Virus record (IMG/VR): IMGVR_UViG_3300025410_000039
Coordinates: 1 to 40,584 of that record
Reading direction: 5' to 3' (one strand)
DNA length: 40,584 nucleotides
Source of the DNA: a virus
Part shown: positions 24,320 through 30,276 of the stretch, piece after piece
Layout: each line of letters begins with the position of its first letter
Numbering within the stretch: the stretch's first letter is position 1
The notes under the pieces: model-generated
What the model saw: the letters and a program-made list of their open reading frames with translations, nothing else
Told to the model about the DNA's origin: nothing
Databases searched by the model: none
Translations under genes and position numbers: made by a program

Positions 24320-25306
24320 TTAACTTATGTCAATTTTACTCCTGATGCCTACGAAGATAGGGATGCGAGGAGCTTCTTTCTCACCATACGGTTGATGACG
24401 GAAAGCAACCGTCGAACCGATTAAACTAGCTTGAGCAGTCCACAAATTCTCACGTTGTGATGCGGTAAACCCAGAACCAATCTTGAACTGAACCCCGTTC
24501 ATTTCAACAATCAAAGCACCCAATCGATTTTTACCAACCAAGTTTCCTTGGTGAGAAGACCGTTCTTGTAAACCCTTCAAACCGATGACAGGGGCGTTAT
24601 TGTTCTGCATTTCTTCTTCAACCGCAATGATTTTCGCTTCAGAAGTGTGGAACAGTTTCCACTTGATTAACCACTGTTCCCGGAACGTAGAACGTCCATC
24701 TTTGCTTGAAATCTTATATGCAGGTGAAACAGCGGTACGAAAACAAACACCTTCATAACCATCAGCGAGACACTTGGCGAAGTATGCTTGAAGGTCTTCG
24801 ATTGTATCACATCGAACAGGAATAACCTTGACACAGAATTCAGGAAGGACTGCAGCTTTCAACAATTCAACCCTATCGATATAGGGCATTGTGCGATGAT
24901 TCCACAAAACGTTGTAATCGAATACATGGTATTTGAAGTTAGGTTTCCCACCAATGCACATCAAATCCGATTGAATCTCGTGAAATGAGCGAGGACGAAC
25001 AACTTGGTCTAGCAAATCCCTCTCGCTATACGTCATGCATTCCCCATCAAGCCCTGGTTCACATTCCATCTGAATTCGATTGCGAACATAATCATTTGGA
25101 AGTGGTTTCAAACTACGGCACAAAGCAACAGACAATTGCTGTGGACCAGGGACGTCTTGAGTAGTGCTCAATCGTATACCATCCATTTTGGGAGTAGCAT
25201 ACACAGGAAGCTTGAGTTTTTTAAGATTGATTTCCAACATCCCATCTTGGTCTGTGGGGCGAATCAATGCAGCGGCGAGTAGTGGTCTAAATGAATCGTT
25301 TCTCAT
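24320..25306 (-). CDS. ATP-dependent DNA ligase
   Basis: 328 residues from the ATG at 25306, which has the CAGAATTAAGAAT leader; a longer reading from 25348 would run back into the terminator. Motif I is ATPKMDGIR (Lys40 is the adenylated lysine), motif III GLDGECM, motif IV DGYEGVCFR, motif V WLIKWK, and an OB-fold segment GVQFKIGSGFT follows. Layout and size fit the T7-like ligases that seal nicks during phage replication and repair. Transcription from upstream is blocked or lowered by the terminator at 25329-25360, and no promoter consensus is evident between that hairpin and the gene. Confidence 0.92.
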   Translation of the reverse strand: MRNDSFRPLLAAALIRPTDQDGMLEINLKKLKLPVYATPKMDGIRLSTTQDVPGPQQLSVALCRSLKPLPNDYVRNRIQMECEPGLDGECMTYSERDLLDQVVRPRSFHEIQSDLMCIGGKPNFKYHVFDYNVLWNHRTMPYIDRVELLKAAVLPEFCVKVIPVRCDTIEDLQAYFAKCLADGYEGVCFRTAVSPAYKISSKDGRSTFREQWLIKWKLFHTSEAKIIAVEEEMQNNNAPVIGLKGLQERSSHQGNLVGKNRLGALIVEMNGVQFKIGSGFTASQRENLWTAQASLIGSTVAFRHQPYGEKEAPRIPIFVGIRSKIDIS

Positions 25307-25328
25307 ATTCTTAATTCTGTATAAAGTA

Positions 25329-25360
25329 AAAGCCCGTCCCGTATTCACGAGACGGGCTTT
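25329..25360 (-). terminator. Perfect 10-bp terminator hairpin, likely bidirectional
   Basis: AAAGCCCGTC (25329-25338) pairs with GACGGGCTTT (25351-25360) around a 12-nt loop. Read leftward it is followed by TTTTACTTT. It ends the single-gene unit at 25376-25786 just upstream of the ligase gene. Confidence 0.85.
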
Positions 25361-25375
25361 GAGGAACCAGATCGC

Positions 25376-25786
25376 TTAGGCGCCCTTGGTGACTGTGATA
25401 ACACCGGCGTCAATCAAAGACTTCTGGTAATAGGTCACAATGCGACTGACCGGTTGGCGGGTGACAAGACCGGCAGTCGGCAGAGCCGCATACAAGTCTG
25501 TGCGGGTGATACCATTCGCACCAGCCGCTTCGATGGTGTTGATGATGACATTCGCCTGAGGAGCGAGCTTGCCGGGCGTGCCGTCAGCTTTCTTCGGCGC
25601 CACACCTTTGCCATCCGGACCGAGGACGCGCACAAACACGTCGTTCTTGCCCTCGTTCTTGGGCGTCTTCACTTCGGCCGCAACGGGAGCAGCAGGAGCA
25701 GCAGGAGCAGCAGGAGCAGCAGGAGCAGCAGGAATGGTTTCATTGACCGCCGAAGCGGTAACCGTGGATTTCGTTTGTTTGGCCAT
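25376..25786 (-). CDS. Ala/Pro-rich linker plus winged-helix-like domain
   Basis: 136 residues from the ATG at 25786, which follows AATAAGTAT and reads MAKQTKSTVTAS. Residues about 18-36 are an Ala-Pro repeat encoded by five tandem 9-bp units (25686-25730). The C-terminal 75 residues (VIINTIEAAGANGITRTDLY and VSRIVTYYQKSLIDAGVITV) look like a winged-helix domain, so DNA binding is plausible. It has a strong promoter (25844-25872) and a terminator directly after it, forming a single-gene unit that is probably highly expressed. GC content is higher than in its neighbours. It may be a nucleoid-like or regulatory protein. Confidence 0.55.
   Translation of the reverse strand: MAKQTKSTVTASAVNETIPAAPAAPAAPAAPAAPVAAEVKTPKNEGKNDVFVRVLGPDGKGVAPKKADGTPGKLAPQANVIINTIEAAGANGITRTDLYAALPTAGLVTRQPVSRIVTYYQKSLIDAGVITVTKGA
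25686..25730. repeat. Five tandem 9-bp units coding an Ala-Pro linker
   Basis: Five perfect copies of GGAGCAGCA inside the gene at 25376-25786; on the coding strand they give Ala-Ala-Pro repeats. Copy number is likely to vary by slippage. Confidence 0.8.
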
Positions 25787-25843
25787 ATACTTATTTTTGT
25801 TTTGTTTTGTTTTGTTGTTTCTGACGTAACCGTCATTATTGAT

Positions 25844-25872
25844 ACTATAACACACCGTCAGTCATGTGTAAA
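25844..25872 (-). promoter_or_regulatory. Leftward sigma70-type promoter
   Basis: TTTACA (25872-25867), 17-bp spacer, TATAGT (25849-25844). It drives the Ala/Pro-rich winged-helix gene (ATG at 25786), which is followed by a terminator. Confidence 0.75.
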
Positions 25873-25893
25873 CTGGAAAATGCATTTGTCGAA

Positions 25894-26127
25894 TCAGGGA
25901 TTCGTTACACGAGCAAGATGGTGACCAGAAACACCAATGATTAGTCGCCCTGGTGCAACACGGATATTGTGGTAATCATGTTCAAAGATTCCATCAACTT
26001 CGCATTCGACTTCAAGAACTTCAACTTGCTTACCCGATGCTTGAAGTTCCCACATTAATTCGTAATCAGCTTTTTCCCAACCATCGCTGGGACCGGTATC
26101 TTGCATGTTCTGTATCGTAGCATTCAT
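25894..26127 (-). CDS. Hypothetical protein
   Basis: 77 residues: acidic N-terminal half (DGWEKADYELMWELQASGKQ) and a beta-rich second half (VEVLEVECEVDGIFEHDYHN then RVAPGRLIIGVSGHHLARV). No family recognised. An extended -10 box (TGATATAGT at 26134-26142) lies a few bases upstream, and a perfect TTGACA promoter lies about 80 bp upstream, so transcription is well supported. Confidence 0.5.
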   Translation of the reverse strand: MNATIQNMQDTGPSDGWEKADYELMWELQASGKQVEVLEVECEVDGIFEHDYHNIRVAPGRLIIGVSGHHLARVTNP

Positions 26128-26208
26128 AAGAAAACTATATCACACTTTGTTAAACAAGGACACTAGGAATAGTCTTTGTGGAACATAATCATTGCATGAT
26201 TAAACGGG

Positions 26209-26237
26209 ATAATATAGACTTAGTGTTTATATGTCAA
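26209..26237 (-). promoter_or_regulatory. Leftward consensus promoter TTGACA-17-TATTAT
   Basis: TTGACA (26237-26232), 17-bp spacer, TATTAT (26214-26209), the best match to consensus in the genome. The -10 box overlaps an ATTATCCCG element (26213-26205). The spacer carries a 17-bp word shared with 12242-12258. Confidence 0.75.
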
Positions 26238-26302
26238 AATTTATCCTGTTATCAATTCCGTCACCTGGCAGTCGAACTCGTGTTGGGTGTTGGTGAAATC
26301 GG

Positions 26303-26332
26303 TCACCTGGCGGCGTGTCACCTGGCGGCGTG
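26303..26332. repeat. Tandem 15-bp direct repeat
   Basis: Two adjacent identical copies of TCACCTGGCGGCGTG, with a third partial copy (TCACCTGGC) at 26271-26279, all upstream of the consensus leftward promoter. They could be regulator binding sites. Confidence 0.65.
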
Positions 26333-26390
26333 TTATTATATCGAAGGACGGGTGATAACCCGGACTGAGCAACTGATTCGGTGGAACTAA

Positions 26391-26424
26391 AATAGCCTCG
26401 AAGTTTTGCGACGACGAGGCTATT
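26391..26424 (-). terminator. Terminator hairpin ending the small early operon
   Basis: AATAGCCTCG (26391-26400) pairs perfectly with CGAGGCTATT (26415-26424) around a 14-nt loop. Read leftward it ends in TTTT. It lies seven bases after the stop of the gene at 26431. Confidence 0.75.
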
Positions 26425-26430
26425 ATGAGG

Positions 26431-26649
26431 TTATTGAATGTGGATTTGAATCCAGCCGTTAGGTAAAATTTTGAATTTACCATAACTGAATCCGATTGTG
26501 TTTCCGTCATCCATTAAGATTCCCCAACGGCAGAAATTGCAGCCATTAAGTAGTTTCCCTGTTGCGTTTATTACGACGCCGACCTGACAGAAGAGTTCAA
26601 CTTGTTTCTCTACGTGGTCAGCGAGGTTTGTTTGGTCGATGTCAACCAT
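26431..26649 (-). CDS. Hypothetical protein
   Basis: 72 residues from the ATG at 26649; a TTG at 26667 would add six. It contains LADHVEKQVELFCQVGVVIN and a CNFCRWGILMDDGNTIGFSY segment, suggesting a small beta barrel-like fold. No family recognised. It closes a run of small coupled genes and is followed directly by a terminator hairpin (26391-26424). Confidence 0.45.
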   Translation of the reverse strand: MVDIDQTNLADHVEKQVELFCQVGVVINATGKLLNGCNFCRWGILMDDGNTIGFSYGKFKILPNGWIQIHIQ

Positions 26650-26653
26650 AAGT

Positions 26654-26770
26654 TTATTTATGTCCAAATAGGCACATTAGGATGGTTATTGTCCACATGA
26701 GAACCCATATTCCAATGAGCTTGAGGAAAGCTGCTCTGGAACGTGCTTTTTTGCGTTCTTGTGGATTCAT
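26654..26770 (-). CDS. Mini-gene: 38-residue single-pass membrane protein
   Basis: A short frame starting at an ATG that overlaps the stop of the upstream gene (ATGA at 26770-26767). The product has a basic N-terminus (MNPQERKKARSRAAFLK) and one transmembrane helix (LIGIWVLMWTITILMCLFG), a positive-inside signal-anchor. Small membrane proteins of this type are common in early phage regions and may act on the host membrane or on superinfection; the role here is unknown. Confidence 0.5.
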   Translation of the reverse strand: MNPQERKKARSRAAFLKLIGIWVLMWTITILMCLFGHK

Positions 26771-26943
26771 GTGAAGTTGTGTGGTGTGTTAAGTGAAAGA
26801 GAATCAATGTTTACCCACTTTTTCCCAGAGCCATGAAGTGGTTGGATTTCTGCTTGGTATCTTCCATAAGCAGAACGAAGGTTTAAGATTTCTACAAGGA
26901 TTGTGAGACCTTGTATTGTAATGGCAGCCTTTGTGTCTGACAT
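26767..26943 (-). CDS. Hypothetical protein
   Basis: 58 residues from the ATG at 26943 (MSDTKAAITIQGLTILVEIL); an ATG at 26967 would add eight residues and is also possible. The product is a small beta/alpha protein with YGRYQAEIQPLHGSGKKWV near the end. It is coupled by ATGA to the membrane mini-gene. No family recognised. Confidence 0.45.
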   Translation of the reverse strand: MSDTKAAITIQGLTILVEILNLRSAYGRYQAEIQPLHGSGKKWVNIDSLSLNTPHNFT

Positions 26944-27006
26944 TATGGATGATGCTGGAATTATCATATTAGGTAGTTGCGCCTTAGTAACTCCGGCGCG
27001 TTGTAA

Positions 27007-27645
27007 TTACTTGCGGGTGATGAGTTTCTCCGCGATGAGGTTAGGGCGATAATATTGGAAGATACGCCACGGGTCTTGCTTGGTCTTCAATTCGCCGGCG
27101 TGGTCTATGATGTATTGACGAAGGATGGCTTCAGTGACGAAGCGGTCCGTCTCGGTTACTGTAGCTTTATCTGAGTTAAGGACTTCACGAAAGAGCTTAA
27201 GGCAGGCTTTTGCCTGAGGCGTCTTAAGCTGCCCGTCTCCAGTTTCAGTTCCGGCACGGTATTCGCAGAGTCCGATGGTGGACTTACGACCTGACGTAGA
27301 AACAGGGACTTGGGTGGTTCTACGGTCCACTGCGATACTGATAATTTTCGCCCAGCAGTATTGTGCGGTGACTTCGATGAGCTGTTCTTTGTCAGCGTTG
27401 CATTTGAAGAGGTTTTCATGATATGTGAGGATGGTTTGTTTGTTTTCGTCGACGAATGCGTTGAAGCCTTCCCAGCATTTTTGACGTGCTTCTTTGATGA
27501 TGTGGCAGCTTTGAACATTGTCAAAGATGTAGTATCCCAAATGAACGTCTTCTACGACGAACGCGTTAACATCTTTCTTAATGTCGAGTCCGTGATAGAT
27601 TTCAGGGTTGTTTTTCACGATTTGTTGTTTCGGTTGTTTTGCCAT
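27007..27645 (-). CDS. Hypothetical early protein
   Basis: 212 residues, soluble. The middle contains KEARQKCWEGFNAFVDENKQ and the C-terminal part ATVTETDRFVTEAILRQYII followed by DPWRIFQYYRPNLIAEKLI, a helical region that could be a winged-helix-like or oligomerisation domain. I do not recognise the family. It is the largest gene in the run of small early genes (28780-26431) that are separated by only a few bases and read as one operon. Confidence 0.5.
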   Translation of the reverse strand: MAKQPKQQIVKNNPEIYHGLDIKKDVNAFVVEDVHLGYYIFDNVQSCHIIKEARQKCWEGFNAFVDENKQTILTYHENLFKCNADKEQLIEVTAQYCWAKIISIAVDRRTTQVPVSTSGRKSTIGLCEYRAGTETGDGQLKTPQAKACLKLFREVLNSDKATVTETDRFVTEAILRQYIIDHAGELKTKQDPWRIFQYYRPNLIAEKLITRK

Positions 27646-27651
27646 AATGTG

Positions 27652-27876
27652 TTATTTGTGGAATTCCGCGAATAAGCTCGCGTAGCTATCAGCTTTTGTG
27701 ATTTTGCAATTCTCGACGCTGACGAATCGGGAATCGAATTGTTCAAGTTGCCCCGCAGGTGTTGCCTTGGGCGCTGTGCGTGTTAATGCTCGTTTGTTTG
27801 AATTTGCGACACGTAGCATTGTGATGTTATTACGACGTCCGAGGACGTGGAATGATGGTTGTTGTGTGTGTTCCAT
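27652..27876 (-). CDS. Hypothetical basic protein
   Basis: 74 residues, basic in the first half (VLGRRNNITMLRVANSNKRA) and ending TKADSYASLFAEFHK in slightly altered order. The ATG follows the upstream stop by one base, with the leader CTATCTACAAA that also forms the end of the preceding gene. No family recognised. Confidence 0.4.
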   Translation of the reverse strand: MEHTQQPSFHVLGRRNNITMLRVANSNKRALTRTAPKATPAGQLEQFDSRFVSVENCKITKADSYASLFAEFHK

Positions 27877-27877
27877 A

Positions 27878-28273
27878 TTATTTGTAGATAGGCGTGAAAA
27901 ATGGATTTGGAACTATTGAGCGTAAGAAGTCAGCTTGGTTTTTGCGATCATAAGTATCAGCAGCATAAGCAGCAGCAGCAGCAGCATAAGCAGCAGCATA
28001 AGCAGAATAAGCAGCATTAGCAGCATTAGCAGCATTAGCAGCAGCATAAGCAGCAGTAGTAGCAGCTTTGTTTTTTACATGTGTAACTGATTTAGCACAC
28101 CAGTTTGCATATTTTACTGAAATTTCTTTTGAGATGTTGGTTTTTTGTAGCAGCCACCACATCCAGTCTGAACGATGGCAGGTTTCCCATGCGATGATGA
28201 GTGATGGTTGAGCAAGAGCCCAAGTAAGAGCTTCTTTGCAGGGGTTTAGTGCGATGAATTGTTCTTTTGTCAT
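27878..28273 (-). CDS. Imm5-like protein with Ala/Tyr-rich repeat
   Basis: 131 residues from the ATG at 28273 (ATGA overlap). The N-terminal part has LNPCKEALTWALAQ and WETCHRSDWMWWLL, a pattern (..C.EAL.WL.. then ..W..C.R.DWM.WL..) shared by phage and plasmid proteins annotated as putative immunity protein Imm5-like. A low-complexity Ala-Tyr-Asn segment (about 75-110) follows, then DFLRSIVPNPFFTPIYK. The coding DNA of the repeat is a CAG/CAT-AAG microsatellite at 27956-28060. Whether it is a true immunity protein is unknown; many phages carry such proteins in early regions. Confidence 0.5.
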   Translation of the reverse strand: MTKEQFIALNPCKEALTWALAQPSLIIAWETCHRSDWMWWLLQKTNISKEISVKYANWCAKSVTHVKNKAATTAAYAAANAANAANAAYSAYAAAYAAAAAAYAADTYDRKNQADFLRSIVPNPFFTPIYK

Positions 28274-28452
28274 ATGTTTGGTAAATTTACGGGATTGTGT
28301 GGATTTTCTGCGATACAAATTGATAATACGACTCCTTGGCACTCGTGTGTAAGTGGTTGCAGGTTGTCGTTAATTTTTTGAGTAAGTTCTGAGACAGTCT
28401 TATTTGAAAGGTCGTCTGTTGTAACTTCGATGATGTATTGATATATTTGCAT
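28270..28452 (-). CDS. Hypothetical protein
   Basis: 60 residues: YQYIIEVTTDDLSNKTVSEL, then a helical stretch and GVVLSICIAENPHNP. It looks like a small alpha/beta protein. The ATG is preceded by CTATCTACAAAGCATAAC, the end of the upstream gene, and the stop overlaps the next ATG (ATGA). No family recognised. Confidence 0.45.
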   Translation of the reverse strand: MQIYQYIIEVTTDDLSNKTVSELTQKINDNLQPLTHECQGVVLSICIAENPHNPVNLPNI

Positions 28453-28453
28453 G

Positions 28454-28780
28454 TTATGCTTTGTAGATAGGTAGATAGGAGCGACCGAAAGCTTTTTTTA
28501 CGAAGGAGTTCCAGCGAATCCAGAATTCTTGACGCGCTTCATCGAGGTTAGCGCCGAATGCAATAAATTTGTTTTCGTCCTTGGACAGGGTTTTATTGAG
28601 GGATTGTTTGCCATACTGTGTGAGAGTAAGGTTTTTGAAGCCGTATGCGACGGTGTTGTCTACGTTGTTAGAGTCGCAGTCATCCCGTGATTGGGAATCA
28701 GAGAGACGCTCGATATATTCTTGTCCCTCGATAATGATGGCCTGTTTTGAGGCTTTGGGGGTTCTTTGTTCTTTTTTCAT
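28454..28780 (-). CDS. Hypothetical protein, first gene of the leftward block
   Basis: 108 residues from the ATG at 28780, chosen because it follows TTCTACAAAAAAAC, the leader type used by the next genes; in-frame starts at 28825 and 28858 are possible. The product contains IIIEGQEYIERLSDSQSRDD and FGANLDEARQEFWIRWNSFV, and ends RSYLPIYKA, almost the same tail as the Imm5-like protein (TPIYK). No family recognised. No good sigma70 promoter is seen directly upstream. Confidence 0.45.
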   Translation of the reverse strand: MKKEQRTPKASKQAIIIEGQEYIERLSDSQSRDDCDSNNVDNTVAYGFKNLTLTQYGKQSLNKTLSKDENKFIAFGANLDEARQEFWIRWNSFVKKAFGRSYLPIYKA

Positions 28781-29063
28781 GTTTTTTTGTAGAATGGGAG
28801 CCAGTTCGGTTTCCTGTGTCGACATCCCATTGGCGGCCCTTCTTAATCTTGCCGCCATTAGTCGACCAGGAAATGCGAAATAGAAGATTATGTGACAAGC
28901 AGAATACGGTCAGCTCCCGCTGACCACACCTGATTGGCGCATAATGTTCGTATGGAGCAAGAACTGGTGAGCAGAAACATGAAAAAAGAATAAAGAACTC
29001 ACGAAGATGTGAATAAAATGTGCTGTTTTGCTTCTTTTGGCATAATCAGGATATGATTTTTCG

Positions 29064-29081
29064 ATATCAGATATGTAAAAA
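29064..29081. repeat. Iteron-like repeat, copy 1
   Basis: The 18-bp sequence ATATCAGATATGTAAAAA. It is identical to 29391-29408, 327 bp away. The first part is a near palindrome (ATATCAGATAT), as expected for a dimeric protein site. Confidence 0.6.
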
Positions 29082-29387
29082 TGGCATATATTGACTAATA
29101 AGTTGTAAATTATTGATTATTATACACTTATATAAAAGAAGGGGCTATATTATTATGGATATTAGTATTTTGGGGGATTTTTTCATAAATTGTTAAAAAA
29201 TTTTAAAGTGTTAATAACCTTAATAACTCTAATACTGTCATATATTTTATTATATTCTCATTGATATTAGCGGCATATTACGTCATACACGGACTTAATA
29301 TAACTGCACGGGTAATTAATAGATGGTGTCCCCGGTATCACGATTAGTTATATCTGATGCATTTGATTTTGCGGACTTTGTTCGAAT

Positions 29388-29416
29388 GTAATATCAGATA
29401 TGTAAAAAAAGGTCAA
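29388..29416 (-). promoter_or_regulatory. Leftward promoter candidate in the divergent region
   Basis: TTGACC (29416-29411), 17-bp spacer formed by the iteron-like repeat, TATTAC (29393-29388). It could start transcription of the early block, although about 600 bp of non-coding sequence would precede the first gene. Confidence 0.35.
29391..29408. repeat. Iteron-like repeat, copy 2
   Basis: Second copy of ATATCAGATATGTAAAAA. It spans the spacer of a leftward promoter candidate (TTGACC-17-TATTAC at 29416-29388), so a bound protein could block that promoter. Confidence 0.6.
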
Positions 29417-29759
29417 TTCTGATGTCAGATTTTGCCATAAATTGATGATGGAAGTTACGGGGCGCAAGCACTTTGGTGACACTTTTATCAAAATCATATC
29501 CGATATATTACTAACTAAGTAATACTTCAATCTTGGTGTCAGTCCCGTTGCCAACCGTGCCACGACCCGTCACCCACGAACCTTTGGTTCGTAATACCAT
29601 CAACCAATTTTCTCAGGAAAGTGTATTCAGGGACATGGCCCGGGGGGTCTTTTTGATGACTGACTGACGAGACACCAACCCACGCACTCTGCGGCTCAAT
29701 TCCGGAACCATTGCGGATAGGCAAAATGTAAAGGTAAATACCAATAAATAATTATCCCG

Positions 29760-29788
29760 TTTACAAAAACATGTCTATAGTCTATATT
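29760..29788 (+). promoter_or_regulatory. Sigma70-type promoter for the late (terminase) operon
   Basis: TTTACA at 29760-29765, 17-bp spacer, TATATT at 29783-29788. The element ATTATCCCG (29751-29759) abuts the -35 box. The predicted start is about two bases before the ATG at 29797, so the transcript would be almost leaderless. Confidence 0.7.
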
Positions 29789-29796
29789 AAGCGTTG

Positions 29797-30276
29797 ATGG
29801 GCAAACCAAACCAATTCGTTCCTACGGTCGAAGAAATCCGTAAAAGGATGGAAGACCCGACTTGGGTTCCTCAGACTCCGGTAGAACAGAAAATCGTAGA
29901 ACTAGAAAAGAAGGTTCGGCACTTAAGGGCTGATAAGCGAATGTCTCCAAGGGAACTGCGTGAAGGTCTGACAATGCTGTTCGAAAAGCACAACTTCAAT
30001 CCAGTCGAGGAACTGATTCTTACTGCAATGAGAACAGATGACGAAGGACTTGCAGTAAAGGTGAACATATTTCTCTCAGAGCTCCTGGTTCCCAAGCTCA
30101 AGTCGGTTGAGGTGAGTGGAAGCGTAGACCACACACATACGGTGGTTATACGTCGTTATGGTTCAGACGGAAAGATTCAAGATGAACCCATGAAGACTTT
30201 GGCGCCGAAAGATTCACCTGTCACCAGGTTGACCAAACCCGTTGAGAAAGCGATTGACGCGGAGGTGTTACGATGA
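29797..30276 (+). CDS. Terminase small subunit (candidate)
   Basis: 159 residues from the ATG at 29797. Helical N-terminal half with a charged coil (PVEQKIVELEKKVRHLRADK), then FNPVEELILTAMRTDD and LLVPKLKSVEVSGSVDHTHT. The segment PKLKS(V/I)EVSG.VD is frequent in phage small terminases just before the large subunit. The small subunit recognises packaging sites on phage DNA. Its stop overlaps the start of the large terminase (ATGA). It is the first gene after a strong promoter whose -10 box ends eight bases before the ATG. Confidence 0.7.
   Translation: MGKPNQFVPTVEEIRKRMEDPTWVPQTPVEQKIVELEKKVRHLRADKRMSPRELREGLTMLFEKHNFNPVEELILTAMRTDDEGLAVKVNIFLSELLVPKLKSVEVSGSVDHTHTVVIRRYGSDGKIQDEPMKTLAPKDSPVTRLTKPVEKAIDAEVLR

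Larger units (their letters stand above)
26128..26390. other. Non-coding gap with promoter and TCACCTGGC repeats
   Basis: Between the terminator at 26391 and the gene starting at 26127. It holds the consensus leftward promoter (26209-26237), an extended -10 box (TGATATAGT, 26142-26134), and three TCACCTGGC sites: 26271-26279 and a tandem pair of the 15-bp unit TCACCTGGCGGCGTG (26303-26317, 26318-26332). Two ORFs crossing it on opposite strands translate the repeats and are not convincing genes. Confidence 0.55.
28781..29796. other. About 1-kb non-coding divergent region, origin/control candidate
   Basis: This gap separates the two opposed gene blocks. From left: a perfect 7-bp hairpin (GGTCAGC-TCCC-GCTGACC, 28908-28925); a very AT-rich stretch (about 29000-29320); repeats of ATATCAGATATGTAAAAA at 29064-29081 and 29391-29408, with related TATCTGAT and TATCCGATAT forms at about 29350 and 29496; a leftward promoter candidate (29388-29416); a GC-richer part (29530-29700) with hairpin ACGAACC-TTT-GGTTCGT and an inverted pair TTGGTGTC (29533-29540) / GACACCAA (29671-29678); and the rightward promoter at 29760. 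Two leftward ORFs of 61 and 71 codons are unconvincing. The AT-rich part with iteron-like repeats suits a replication origin. Confidence 0.5.

Noticed and set aside
26178-26510. Opposing ORFs of 70 and 89 codons across 26178-26390 (+) and 26241-26510 (-)
   Set aside because: Both translate the TCACCTGGC repeats and the terminator hairpin; the minus ORF also overlaps a better gene (26431-26649).
27956-28060. CRISPR-like appearance of the repetitive CAGCAT/CATAAG tract
   Set aside because: It is a coding microsatellite giving Ala/Tyr/Asn repeats, with no spacers of regular length.
29348-29563. Leftward 71-codon ORF in the divergent region
   Set aside because: It spans one iteron-like repeat and a promoter candidate, overlaps the other ORF, and has a GTG start with no supporting signal.
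29570-29600. tRNA-like GGTTCG arms near 29580
   Set aside because: The TTCG context belongs to a simple hairpin; no acceptor, D or anticodon arms can be built on either strand.
29539-29724. Leftward 61-codon ORF in the divergent region (ends SWHGWQRD)
   Set aside because: TTG start without a ribosome site, contains hairpin sequences, and no recognised family. It could be a decayed gene, but coding evidence is too thin.
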